From: Betaproteobacteria bacterium
GTDB taxonomy: Bacteria; Pseudomonadota; Gammaproteobacteria; Burkholderiales; Rhodocyclaceae
Assembly: GCA_016720065.1 (NCBI GenBank)
Contig: JADJXY010000001.1
Span: 1-64,000 of the forward strand
Reading direction: 5' to 3'
Length of the DNA: 64,000 bases
A model generated the notes under the pieces. It was not told where the DNA came from and made no database searches. It saw only the letters and a program-made list of their open reading frames with translations. This document shows, piece by piece, positions 1-10,823 of this stretch. Each line of letters begins with the position of its first letter. Position 1 is the stretch's first letter. The position numbers were made by a program, and so were the translations under genes.

Positions 1-430
1 TCATCCAACCGCCTGACCCGTTGGGAATCTGAAGCTCGCCGAGCCACGTTTTTGTCGCGGGCACCAGATCGAACTTGATGTGGTTCAACTCCGAGAACAA
101 TGGTCGGGCTGGACTGATAGATTTCCGATGAGCCAGTACCGTTTTTCGACAAAAGCCTTCAACCTATTCAGGTAAGTCTGCGGCGTGGCGCTGCCATCGC
201 TGAAGACCACCATGTAATCAATATCGGATCTGTTCGTCCATTGAGCGAGGCAGGATCGTGCCTCGCGTTGAAGAGCCGAATCCCGGAAATGCTGCGCAAT
301 TACGCCGCTGTCAAAGTGCAGCGCCATCCGCGATTGAAGTGTTGTGATCGAAGTCGTGATCGACGACTGCTCAGTTGTGGAGAGCACGGCACTTGCTGGC
401 CGTGTCCGTCAGAAAACTCAATACCGACAT
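1..430 (-). pseudogene. SMODS-type nucleotidyltransferase (CD-NTase-like), frameshifted, runs off the left edge
   Basis: Reading the minus strand from ATG at 430 and correcting single-base shifts gives an N-terminus MSVLSFLTDTASKAVLS, then a GSSTRGTILPRS segment (the GS motif of the polymerase-beta fold), then SDIDYMVVF (the D-x-D metal-binding motif), then an ELNHIKFDLVPATKTW segment carrying a third acidic residue. This is the layout of SMODS/CD-NTase proteins, which make cyclic oligonucleotide signals. At least four frame changes are needed, near 385, 275, 135 and 97, so no single frame covers it; one frame is open only from 387 to 85. The gene follows the SLATT gene, the usual partner type. 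The C-terminus lies beyond position 1. Family assignment is inferred from motifs only, and the shifts could be decay or sequence error. Confidence 0.6.
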
Positions 431-962
431 CTTGTCATTTATCCTTGTCCACACTTTGCCGGTGGCTTCGCCTTCTTCGATGCCTTTGCGTGCAGCGACA
501 AATGCGCGTCTTGGAATACTTGGGCTCTTCTGGTTCAGCTCATTGCGTGTACGAGGAAAGGGCCTTCAATCTCTCAGGAAGCTCGCCCAGCCGACTCGTA
601 TCAAGCAATTCGATCTCGCGGAAAAAGCGGGCTTCATTCCGAAGAGCCAAAACTGTCCGGTAGCGGCCTGGTGCATTGCAGCGCGCTCGTTGGGCTTGAG
701 AAAGGTCATCAAACCGGTCAGTAGCGACGCCAACAAGGTGAAGGCACTGGCCCACTTTAGGTTGGCTTTTGACCAATGCAGCACCTGCAATCGCACCAAG
801 AGCGGTTGCTGGCACACCCAGCCAGTAGTTGCGGCGAACCCATGTCTTCGGCGTTGAAATGCCCCCTTGCTCGAATACAAGGCGTCTTCTTCCTTCCAGC
901 CGCTCAGCCTCTCTGCAAAGCGCAGAAATCTTGGCTTGATCGGTTGTTTGGATCGGGTTCAT
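371..962 (-). pseudogene. SLATT-domain two-TM effector-like protein, frameshifted
   Basis: ATG at 962 overlaps the hsdR stop codon in an ATGA. The first 60 residues (MNPIQTTDQAKISALCREAE...) lead into a hydrophobic stretch, VPATALGAIAGAALVKSQP. After a frame change there is a second one, ASAFTLLASLLTGLMTFLKP, then AATGQF, and back in the first frame LRNEARFFREIELL. A further extra base near 550 restores RTRNELNQKSPSIPRRAF and ARKGIEEGEAT. Two TM helices followed by an R-N-E-L-N...P...A..A.KGIE.GE C-terminus is typical of SLATT (SMODS and SLOG-associating 2TM effector) proteins, predicted pore-forming effectors triggered by nucleotide signals. About three single-base shifts break the frame. 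The 3' end overlaps the start of the nucleotidyltransferase gene. Function is inferred. Confidence 0.6.
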
Positions 963-3900
963 CGAATTCTCTTCATCACGCCAATCCGGAAATACCGTTC
1001 GAAGAAAGCGGCAAGTTTGTCCAGCACCGTCTGCTTCTTGGCTGCGTGGCCATTGTTCTTGGAAAACCGCGATACCGGCGGCAGGATCTTGGTGATGGCA
1101 GTACCGGTTGCCGAGATGCTGCCGTCGCGGAAGGCATTGCTAATGAATTCACGTGCCGCCTCGGCATTATTGAGGTTTTCCTCCGCAATGATGCGTTCCA
1201 GCTCCTCGGTCTTTTTCGCCGCAACGAAGGCTTGCCACTGCGCGTCCACCTTGGCCTTGGTGTTCCACGGAATCGACAAACTGTTCGATGAGGTCTTTCT
1301 TGTTGCGCAGGCCAGGGCTGGAATTGATGGCGCGTTCGATGGTGGCGCGGATTTCCTTATCGTCGCCCGAACCCTTTTCTTCAGGTACTGCTCGACCAAG
1401 AGCAGGATGTAGTCAACATTGATTTCAACCTGCTTGATGAGCTCGATCTCGAACACCACATCGTCGTTGATTGACTCCTTCTCGGCAGCCGACGTCGCCC
1501 GGAATTCTGCGTACAGGTTCAAATACAGGCTCTGGTAGTCCTGAAATTCGCGCTCGGAGAGGATTTCGTGGCCAGCGAAATCATCGAAGGCCGTGAGGAT
1601 GTTCTTCAGCCGCAAAATCGAGCCGAATAGCTTGATGAATGCCTTTGTGCTGCCTCGCCAACAATGGCTTTCCGAGTGGAATCCAGCCGTGAGTTCTCCG
1701 ACGCGCTTTCGTAATCCTTGTAATACTCGGCGTAAGGTTTCAAGAGAACGATGCCCTTGGCATCCTTGTTGCCAAACAGGGCGAGCGCGTCGTTGGTTTC
1801 CTGCTCCAAATTCCGGAAGGAAACAATGTTGCCGTAGGTCTTGATAGAATTGAGAATGCGGTTGGTACGCGAATAGGCCTGGATCAAGCCGTGAGCCTTC
1901 AGGTTCTTGTCCGCCCACAGTGTTGAGCGTGGTGGCATCAAAGCCGGTCAGAAACATGTTGACCACGATGACGATGTCCAGCTCACGTTTTTCAGGCGCT
2001 GCGACAAGTCCTTGTAGTAGTTCTGGAACTTGTCTGCCGAGGTGTCGAAGCTGGTGCTGAACAGTGCGTTGTAATCCTGGATCGCGACATCCAGAAAATC
2101 CCGCGAGCCTTGATCCAGCCCCTCGGTTTCGAAGTCTTCCTCGCCGAGCAGGCCATCACTTTCATCTTCATTCGCGGCAAAGCTGTAGATCAAGCCCACC
2201 TTGAGCCGCTGGGCCTCGGGCAACTCCTTTGCTGTGCAACGAATTCCGCGTAGTAACGCTTGGCGGCATCAATGGACGCACAGGCGAACAGCGAATTGAA
2301 ACCAGCCAGCCGTTTGCCATCGTGGCGGTATGTGCTGGCACGCTTGGTTTTCTGGTCGAAGTGCTCGCGGATGTAGCCCACGATCTGTGTGATGCGCTCC
2401 GGCGCTAGCAGCGCCCGTTCGGTGTCGATGGCCGACACCTTTTTGTCTTTGATGCCCGCAGGCAATTTGATCGTGTTGATGTAGTCGATGCGAAACGGCA
2501 GCACGTTCTTGTCGTTGATGGCATCGACAATCGTGTAAGTGTGCAGCTTGTCGCCAAAGGCCTGCTGCGTGGTGCGTCGCAGCGGGTTACCTGTGGTGCC
2601 GGAGTTCTCGGCAAAGATCGGCGTACCGGTGAAGCCGAACAGGTGGTACCGCTGGAACACGCGCGTAATTTCGGCGTGCATGTCGCCGAACTGGCTGCGG
2701 TGGCACTCGTCGAAGATCACCACCACGTGCGCGTCATACACCGGGTGTTTCTTGTTCTTGACGACGAAGCGGGAAAGCTTCTGGATGGTGGTGATGATGA
2801 TGCGGGCGTTCGGGTCTTCCAGCTGCTTTTGCAGCACAGCCGTGGATGTATTCGAGTTGGCTGCGCCCTTCTCGAAGCGCTCGTATTCGCGCATGGTCTG
2901 GTAGTCCAGATCCTTTCGGTCCACCACGAAGAGCACCTTGTCGATATCTGGCAAGCCCCGGCAAGTTGCGCCGCCTTGAAGCTGGTCAGCGTCTTGCCGC
3001 TGCCGGTGGTGTGCCAGATGTAGCCGCCTGCCGCGACGGTGCCGAGCTGCTTGTGGTTGGTGGCCGTGGCGATGCGCTGCAAAATGCGCTCGGCCGCGAC
3101 AATCTGGTAGGGCCGCATCACCAGCAGCTTGCGATCCACATCGAACACGCAGGATGTGGTGAGGACGTTGAGCAGCGAGTGCTTGGCGAAAAAAGGTTTT
3201 CGTGAAACCTGTCAGCTCAGTGATGGGCTGGTTTTTCGCGTCGGCCCACCAACTGGTAAAGGAGAAGCTGTTGGAGGTCTTGCTTTTGCTGCGCTTGGCG
3301 GACTGTTCCTTCAAATGCCCGTCACGCACTGTGTTGCTGTAATACTTGGTCAGCGTACCGTTGCTGATGACGAAAAGCTGCACGTACTCGAACAAGCCCG
3401 AGCCCGCCCAGAAACTGTCGCGCTGGTAGCGGTTGATCTGGTTGAAGGCCTCGCGGATGTCCACGCCCCGACGCTTCAATTCGATATGCACCATCGGCAG
3501 GCCATTGACCAGCACCGTCACGTCATAACGGTTGGCACGAGCGCCTTCGACTTCGTACTGGTTAATGACCTGCAAGGCGTTGTTGTGGATGTTGGCCTTG
3601 TCGATCAGGTAGATGTTCTTGGTGCTACCGTCGTCGCGCTTCAAGACCTGCACATGGTCTTCCTGAACGCGTGCGGTCTTTCCAGGATGCCGTCATTCGC
3701 GCCTGCAATGCAGGTGCTGAAGAATCGCTCCCACTCTGCATCCGACAGGGTGACCTTGTTGAGCTTTTCCAACTGGCGGCGGAGATTGGCTACCAGCTCA
3801 GCCTCCGATGTGATGGGCAGGTAGTCATAGGCCTGCACCTGGAGCTGCTTGATGGAAGTCCTTTTCCAGTTCAGCTTCGGACTGGTATGCCGCCTCGCGC

Positions 3901-3995
3901 ACTCCCAGGGCTTCGGGCTGAAATTCGGCGACAACCGTGCTCTCGTTAGACAGCGCAATCGGCTCGTAGCGAAAGGGCATGAGGTCTTCGCTCAT
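959..3995 (-). pseudogene. hsdR: Type I restriction endonuclease subunit HsdR, multiple frameshifts
   Basis: ATG at 3995 overlaps the hsdS stop in an ATGA. The reconstructed protein of about 1,000 residues has the HsdR order: an N-terminal nuclease domain (ELKRRGVDIREAFNQINRY, containing the E-x-K of the PD-(D/E)xK fold), then SF2 helicase motifs [17 protein letters not shown] (Walker A), IFDECHRSQFGDMH (motif II) and FGFTGTPIF (motif III), and later IVVNMFLTGFDATTLNTL and AYSRTNRIL (motifs V and VI). Frame changes are needed near 3857, 3670, 3165, 2960, 2225, 1985, 1920, 1655 and 1370, so the longest uninterrupted part is 2190-3653. HsdR cleaves unmethylated DNA after translocation, so as read here the nuclease would be inactive. 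The C-terminus ends VMKRIR at 959 and couples to the SLATT gene. Confidence 0.9.
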
Positions 3996-4579
3996 GTTGC
4001 TTCCTTGAACGTGAGCAGCCGGTCGCGGTAATGCTCATACTGCTGACGGCGGGCTTTGATTTCGGCGGGTAGGCCGCTCGTCAGGTCATTCACCAGCGCA
4101 TCGAATTTATCGAGGATGGCGACTATGCGTTCCTGCTCTTCAATGGGCGGAACGGGAATCGTGAGTTTTGCCAAGCTCTCGCCAGACAGACGCTTGACCT
4201 TTGCGCGGGCGACAAACTTGTTCTTCTCTGCATTCAGTCGTTCCGTCTGGAAGCAGTACGACACGAACTTCGGATTCATCGAGTGCTGAAAAGTAAAGCA
4301 GTCGTCGTGAATCGCGACCTGCTCGGTGCCAAGCCAAGCAACCGCTTTGCCGACATCCTCGACCGTTTCACCGACCGCAGCGATAACGATGTCACCCGGT
4401 TTTGCAAAGCGCAGGCTCGACGCCATGTCCGGCCGCACATGCGAGACAGCCGCCGACGCCGAGGTTCCGTGTCGGGTATAAATGTCAGCGTAGTGGATGC
4501 AGCCGATTCCTTCCTGGACATAATCGTCCTTGGTGAATCGACGGCCGCGCGTGAATTTTCCAATCTCACCCATGGTCAT
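3992..4579 (-). CDS. hsdS: HsdS second half: TRD2 plus distal conserved region
   Basis: This 195-residue ORF is the C-terminal half of a type I specificity subunit. TRD2 starts MGEIGKFTRGRRFTKDDY and includes GCIHYADIYTRHG. The distal conserved region reads SLAKLTIPVPPIEEQERIV, then a helix ending RRQQYEHYRDRLLTF. It begins 5 bp after the TAA that ends the first half, so in the present repeat state it could be made separately by re-initiation at ATG 4579, or be silent. The stretch just upstream (codons for IRW) is open, so a one-unit gain or two-unit loss in the tetranucleotide tract fuses it to the first half. It overlaps hsdR by ATGA. Confidence 0.9.
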   Translation of the reverse strand: MTMGEIGKFTRGRRFTKDDYVQEGIGCIHYADIYTRHGTSASAAVSHVRPDMASSLRFAKPGDIVIAAVGETVEDVGKAVAWLGTEQVAIHDDCFTFQHSMNPKFVSYCFQTERLNAEKNKFVARAKVKRLSGESLAKLTIPVPPIEEQERIVAILDKFDALVNDLTSGLPAEIKARRQQYEHYRDRLLTFKEAT

Positions 4580-4584
4580 CCACC

Positions 4585-5306
<722 letters not shown>

Positions 5307-5310
<4 letters not shown>

Positions 5311-5719
5311 ACTTGTTCTCCTTCCAGATCGGCCACAATGGCATCGATCTGCTCCCTTAATTCCGCTTGCCGTTCCACGATACGGCTGATTTTGGCGTTG
5401 AGTACCCGAATATCCACTGCCTCGCGCTCGTCTTTCTGCTCAACGTAACTGGACACGGCGATGTTGTAGCCGTTGGCAGCAATATCGCCGTTCTCGACCA
5501 GCCGTGCGAAGTGCTCAATGCTCTGGCGGCCGGTGAAGGCATCGAGGATTTTTTTGCTGGTGTTCGGGCAGTAGCTTGTTCTTGTTGCCGCTGCGCACGA
5601 ATTCGGCACTGGCATCGATAAACAGCGTGGCGTTATCGTGCTTGGATTTCTTCAGGACGATGATGCAGGTGGCAATCGTGGTGCCGAAGAACAGGTCGGG
5701 CGGCAGCTGGATCACGGCA
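5307..5719 (-). pseudogene. hsdM: HsdM 3' remnant, cut by IS21
   Basis: Only the C-terminal part of the type I modification methylase remains. It starts at the IS edge with AVIQLPPDLFFGTTIATCII, the region just after the methylase catalytic motif, then LFIDASAEFVRSGNKNK. One frame change near 5575 leads to ILDAFTGRQSIEHFARLV, and the protein ends with a helical tail AELREQIDAIVADLEGEQV. The N-terminal two thirds, including the SAM-binding and NPPY motifs, are absent on the other side of the IS, where a recQ gene is found instead. The operon therefore lacks a working methylase here unless one is supplied in trans. Confidence 0.88.
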
Positions 5720-5745
5720 TGTTGAGTTGCACGCAAAACTGACCC
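5720..5745 (+). repeat. IS21 terminal inverted repeat, left
   Basis: Begins TGTTGAGTTGCACGC and is the exact reverse complement of 8157-8182. Confidence 0.95.
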
Positions 5746-5792
5746 GGGATTTGCACTGAAATCTGACCCACCCGAATGAGCCGAAGTATGGC

Positions 5793-6568
5793 TCAGGTCA
5801 TTGCTGGATTTCTAGTCTTCACCTCCTTGCTAGCCTTGGTTGAACTGTTCTTGAAGCGGTAACTTTCGTTGCCGGTTTCGACGATATGGCAGTGATGGGT
5901 CAGCCGATCGAGTAGCGCAGTGGTCATCTTCGGGTCGCCGAATATGTTGGCCCATTCTGAGAAACTCAGGTTTGTCGTGATGATCAGGCTGGTCTTCTCG
6001 TAGAGTTTGCTCATCAGATGGAATAGCAGGGCGCCGCCGTTCTGACTGAAAGGCAGGTAGCCCAACTCATCAAGAATCACCAGATCAGCATGCACCAGTC
6101 GATGGGCAATCTGTCCTTGTTTGCCGGCCAGTTTCTCCTGTTCCAGCGCATTGACCAGATCGACTGTCGAGAAGAAGCGGACCCGCTGATGGGCATGCAT
6201 GATGGCCTGCACACTGATGGCGGTGGCCAGATGGGTCTTGCCGGTGCCAGGCCCGCCGATCAGTACGACATTGTGGGCAGAGTCCATGAACTCTCCTCGA
6301 TGCAGATGACGAACCAAAGCTTCATTGACGACGCTTTGCGTAAATCGAATCCCGACAGATCACGGTAAGCCGGGAAGCGGGCAATCTTCATCTGGTAATT
6401 GACCGATCGAACTTCCCGTTCCGCCAGTTCGGCTTTGAGCAGACTATCCAGGATTGATTGCGCATTCAGATAGGCTGGCGAACTCTGGGCCGCCAGTTCC
6501 TCAATGGCTTGTGCCATGCCGAAGAGCTTCAACGACTTCAGCGTGGTGATCATGGCCTCAGGCAACAT
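5793..6568 (-). pseudogene. istB: IstB-type transposition helper ATPase, one frameshift
   Basis: The N-terminal part (6568 to about 6320) reads MLPEAMITTLKSLKLFGMAQ and carries the DUF/IstB helical region. After a single frame change near 6325 the AAA+ part follows, with Walker [15 protein letters not shown], Walker [13 protein letters not shown] and the sensor-like [12 protein letters not shown]. IstB is the DnaC-like ATPase that delivers target DNA to the IstA transposase. Its start overlaps the end of istA by 11 bp, the usual IS21 arrangement. Confidence 0.9.
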
Positions 6569-8077
6569 GACGTACCTCCCTCAGACTGTCGTAACGCGTG
6601 ACGTTGGCCTGTGGCTCGATCCTTAGCACCAGCGCCTGCGGCGCATCGATTGGCGCCGGTGGCGGCAACTCCACCAATCGTCCGAGCAGATTGAGTACAT
6701 GCTGTTTCGAGGCAGCCCCCGCATCAAGGGCCATCTCGACCGCTGTCAGTACGGCTTGCTCATCGTGATGGAGCACCAGGGCAAGTATATCGACCATTTC
6801 CCGATCACCCCTGGCCGTTTCAGGAGGGCTGACTGGAGGCGCTTGAAGCCGTCGGGGAATTCGGCAAAGGGTGCGCCATTTCTTAATGCACCGGGCTTGC
6901 GTTGCAAGACAGAGAGGTAGTGCCGCCAGTCGTAGATTGTGCGACTGAAGTCATGTCGCCGATCGATGATGCGCGGGTGCTCGGCGATCACGTTGCCTTC
7001 GGCCGCCACCACGAGATGATCGGCATAGACCCGCAGGCTGACCGGCCGGTTGGCAAATGAAGCAGGAACGCTATAACGGTTACGTTCGAAGTTGATCAGA
7101 CAGGTCGGCGAGACGCGTTTGGTATGTTCGACGAAACCATCGAAGGGGATGGCACGGCCATCAATTGGGCCTGCTCATCGATCCAGGCTTCAGCGACAGT
7201 GCCGGGCAATTCAGGGTGACGCAGTTCTTGCCACAGCGTCAGGCAGCGCTGTTCCAGCCAGGCATTGAGGGCATCCAGATTCTCGAAGGCGGGTGCACCT
7301 TTGCCAGATGCGATGCCGGGAGTCCTGGACGTTCTTCTCGATCTGCCCCTTCTCCCAGCCGGAGGCCGGATTGCAGAACTCGGCTTCAAACAGGAAGTGG
7401 CTGACCATGGCCTTGAAACGGGTGTTGATGTCTCGGGCTTTGCCTTTCCGGATTCGATCCACCGCTGTCTTCATATTGTCGTAGATGCCGCGCCGGGGAA
7501 CGCCACCCACGACCCGGAAAGCATGGTTGTGGGCATCGAACAGCATCTCATGGGTCTGCAACGGATAGGCCCGCAGGAAGAAGGCCCGGCTGTACGAGAG
7601 TTTGAGTTGGGCCACCTGTAGTTTGGTCTTCACGCCGGCAATGACCGCCCAGTCTTCGCTCCAGTCGAACTGGAAGGCTTCGCCTGGAGCAAAGGTCAGC
7701 GGAATGAAAGTGCCACGACCGGTCGTTCCGGCCGCTTCCTGCTGCGCTTGTCGCCAATTCCTGGCGAAGGCAGCGACCCGGTCATAGGAGCCTTCATAAC
7801 CCAGAGAGGTAAGGTCGGCATAGATCTGCCGCAGATTTCGCCGCTGCTTGCGATTCTTCTTCGCTTCCGTCTTGAGCCATGCGGCCAACTTCGGCGCAAA
7901 CAGATCAAGCTTGCTCGGGCTATGTCGATCAGGATATTTCGGCTCGACGATGCCGGTGCTCAGATACTTCCGGATCGTGTTTCGGGACAAGCCCGTTCTC
8001 CTGGCAATTTCACGGATGGCCATGCCATCCCGCAGGTGCCAGCGCCTGATTACGCTTAATAACGCCACGTCGATCAC
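6558..8077 (-). pseudogene. istA: IstA-type transposase, at least three frameshifts
   Basis: The ORF from 8077 starts with an HTH (REIARRTGLSRNTIRKYLS) and continues into the DDE integrase core: FQFDWSEDWAV (first D), RGIYDNMKTAVDRI (second D), and WEKGQIEKNVQ (the catalytic E). Frame changes near 7320, 7145 and 6800 split the rest into three pieces that together give the IstA C-terminus (NLDALNAWLEQRC, NRYSVPASFANRPVSLRVYA, VVDILALVLHHDEQ). A full IstA of about 500 residues can be rebuilt, but as read the element is not autonomous. Confidence 0.88.
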
Positions 8078-8156
8078 TCCTGATTCCCCCGCTCGTTCCC
8101 GAGCAGGTCAGTGTCTATACGTGGGTCAAAATTCGATGCAAATCTATGGGGCTAGT

Positions 8157-8182
8157 GGGTCAGTTTTGCGTGCAACTCAACA
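8157..8182 (-). repeat. IS21 terminal inverted repeat, right
   Basis: Exact reverse complement of 5720-5745. It supplies the premature stop codon of the recQ fragment (GC-stop after GEHM). Confidence 0.95.
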
Positions 8183-9563
8183 GCCCATGTGTTCACCAAA
8201 CGGCAGACTGACGTAGTCCTGCATTTGTTGGTGCTCGTCTCGCCGAAGTGCCGTTAGACGCTCCGCACGATCCCAAAATGCTTCGTTCAGGGTTGCAGCC
8301 GTGAGCTGCCACTTGCTGCCTTGCTTGGCAATGGGAGCCGGTGCTTCCAGAGAGAGTAATGCAATCGTTTTCTCGATGCGCCCCTTGCTAAGATTGACGC
8401 GGGTCAGTAGCTCGGGTACGGACAGACCGTGGGGATCTTCTTCAAGTGCGCCCAAAACATCAGCGACTTCTTGGCGGGTCGGAAAGGCGCTTCGGATAAA
8501 CCAGTCGGTGATGTCAGACTCTTCCTCGCCACTGAGCAGCACGCCATAGGCGGAATCCAGCGCTCGTCCTGCGCGACCAACCTGCTGGTAGTAGGCGACG
8601 ACCGAGCCCGGCATCTGATAGTGAATGACAAACGCCAGATCGGGTTTGTCGTAGCCCATGCCCAATGCTGTCGTCGCAACCAGCGCTTTGACTTGATTGT
8701 TGAGTAACGCCTGTTCCAGTTGCTCGCGGCGATCACCGGTTTCTCCGGTATATGCTTCCACGTTGAAGCCTTGGGTTTTTAGCCAATCTGCGACCTGATT
8801 GGCATCCCTTACCGTCAGCGTGTAAATGATACCGTGGCCTGCAGCGTGGCGAGTTGCTCGGCCAGCCATGCAAGGCGCTCGGCTTGGCTTGGCAAGCGGA
8901 TGGTCTGCAAAGAGAGCGAGGTGCGATTGAGATCACCCCGCGACACGTCCAGCTTTGGCCCAAGGACCGCAGAGAGGTCATCCATCACCCTGTTGTTCGC
9001 CGTCGCCGTAGTAGCAAGGAGCCGAAGATTGGGGGGCAGCGTCTTGACGATGCGCTCCAGCAGTCGGTAGTGAGGGCGGAAATCGTGCCCCCAGTCGGAA
9101 ATGCAATGCGCTTCGTCGATGACCAGCATGGAAATCTGTGCGGCGATACCCGCCAAAACCTGGGTGCGGAAGCGCTCGTTTGCCAGCCGCTCGGGCGAGA
9201 TCAACAGAATGTCAATTTCCCCGTTGGCAAGTTTGCCTTCGACTGCCGTCCAGTCGTCCATGTTGTCGGAATTAATCGTGGCGGCGCGAACGCCCATCCG
9301 CTCTGCTGCTGCAATCTGATTTCGCATCAGCGCCAGTAACGGCGAGATCAATAGTGCGGGGCCTGCGCCAGCTTCCCGCAACAATTTCGTCGCGATGAAG
9401 TGACAAAGCTCTTACCCCACCCAGTCTTCTGCACGACCAACAAACGGCCTTTGCCTTCGACAATATGGCGAATGGCATCTTCCTGGCCGTCTCGGAAGGT
9501 TGCGTCAGCACGCCCGGAACCGATGCGGAGCAGTTCCAGTGCGTATTTAGGATCGTAGGCCAC
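8177..9563 (-). pseudogene. RecQ-family helicase, frameshifted and truncated by IS21
   Basis: Translation probably starts at GTG 9563 (VAYDPKYALELLRIG), preceded by AAGGGGGA and lying one base after the stop of the WYL gene. Helicase motifs are KTGWGKS (Walker A, near residue 46), LVIDEAHCISDWGHDFRPHY (motif II with the RecQ-type aromatic-rich loop), LLATTATAN (III) and QQVGRAGRALD (VI). Frame changes are needed near 9400 and 8850. The protein is cut at FGEHM by the IS left-end sequence, so the C-terminal portion expected for this subfamily is missing. RecQ-like helicases unwind 3'-tailed DNA. Pairing with a BrxR/CapW-type regulator suggests a defence role, which is inference. Confidence 0.82.
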
Positions 9564-9564
9564 G

Positions 9565-10489
9565 TTATTGTTCCCCCTTGTTGTGGTCGGGTGATCGGTA
9601 GCCCGGAGCCAACACAGCATTCTTGACGCCGTAAAGCGCCAAATGATCTTTCAGCCAAAGTCTGTACTCGTGACCCTGCAAGCTGTGGTCTGGCGAGGCA
9701 TCGACGCTCCAACGCTGGAGCATGTAGCCAGCGACTGCCGCACGGACGCGCATGCGAATCGAACCATCTTTCATCCCGTAGTCCATTCGAATGATCTCGG
9801 GACGGTTCAAGCGCGGGTGAGGTACCAAGTCCAATTCGACGATCCGAGTCCACCTGGATGTCGTTGTCTGGGCGCTCGTTGGCTTTGGGCTCCTCATCGA
9901 GCAATGTCGGTGTTTCGATGCGGGTGACGACGAAGTCCCGGAACTCGCCGCTCTTGCGATCAAAGGCCCGGACGTGCCAGCGCAGGCCGGTGTCGACCAA
10001 GGCGAAGGGCACGATCACCCGTTCAGACTCGCCGCTGCTCATCGAGTGGTAGCGGATGGCCACAGGACGCTTGGCGTGGATCGCGCGACAGATCGGTGCC
10101 AGTACATCCATGCGGGGACTACTCAGTGCAGCTGGTGATTCGCAAGGAAGCATTGGCCGCGACTCGCCGTTCACACCATCGCCGAACCCAAGCGAAAGCG
10201 CTGACAATACCCGCTGCGGGGCATGGTCGAACATAGGCGCGAACGCATTGCCAATCCTGTAGATCTTGCTACTTCCGTCGAACTCGATGTTTTGCGGCGC
10301 AACTTCGCGGTACAGAGCCAGGTCGCGAGTGGCTGCTGCGGGTGCTACGCCAAAGCGGCTTGCCAAATCAGGCCGGCCAACCTCCCCCATGAAGTACAGA
10401 CGGAAGTCGATATAGGCCAAGCGCTCGCGCTGGGCATGACTCAAAGTTTCGACACGCTGGGGGTGCATCGTCAAAGACTCCTCATCCAT
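9565..10489 (-). pseudogene. WYL-domain regulator of BrxR/CapW type, one frameshift
   Basis: The first 215 residues show a winged helix (RPDLASRFGVAPAAATRDL), the linker segment NIEFDGSSKIYR, and a WYL-type domain with RPVAIRYHSMSSGESERVIVP... and WHVRAFDRKSGEFRDFVVTR. A frame change near 9845 is needed to reach the C-terminal wing: TRIVELDLVPHPRLNRPEII, MLQRWSVDASPDHSLQ, ending GEQ-stop at 9565. The rebuilt length of about 308 residues and domain order match BrxR/CapW repressors, which sit at the head of BREX, CBASS and other defence operons and bind inverted repeats in their own promoter. Here it heads the recQ gene. Confidence 0.8.
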
Positions 10490-10823
10490 GCAAGACGACC
10501 GGAAGACCGCAAAAATCGGATTGACTACTCATCATGGCGCCACTTATATCATCATTTTGATTACATTATGCGACATCACTTGTGTCTGAGCAAGGAAAAA
10601 TAGGTGCCGCTGTTCGCCCAGTCGCAGGCCCTGATGCGCGTGGGCAGGCCAGCGGCAAGCCTGTCGGTCACCGCCCTTGATCACGGAGGGAAGCAGAAAC
10701 TCCGTTTTGGGGGCGATGACCCTGATGCTTCCAGATTGTTAAAGAACCGTGGCCGCCTGCGTGGACGCCGTCACGACCTTCCTATGGGAAGGATTTCGCT
10801 CACTACGCCTGATTGCGCACCGT
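10490..10823. other. Gap between the WYL gene and the RepB-like gene
   Basis: No convincing gene. Bases 10530-10600 are AT-rich compared with the surroundings and probably hold the promoter of the WYL gene on the minus strand (a TATAAG-like box near 10548). A clear palindromic operator was not identified. The rest (10600-10820) is GC-rich with no recognised feature. Confidence 0.5.

Larger units (their letters stand above)
5720..8182 (-). mobile_element. IS21-family insertion sequence (istA/istB), frameshifted
   Basis: The element is 2,463 bp and bounded by perfect 26-bp terminal inverted repeats starting TGTTGAGTTG. Further inside both ends a second inverted motif (gatttgca followed by tgaccca) is present, as expected for the multiple transposase-binding sites of IS21 ends. 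It carries istA and istB on the minus strand, both with frameshifts. The 5 bases outside the left end (cggca) and right end (gccca) do not match, so no target duplication is seen. This suggests that the two flanks were joined by deletion or recombination between copies. Confidence 0.92.

Noticed and set aside
5715..8187. Target-site duplication around the IS21 element
   Set aside because: The 5-base flanks (cggca and gccca) do not match, and no longer direct repeat was found.
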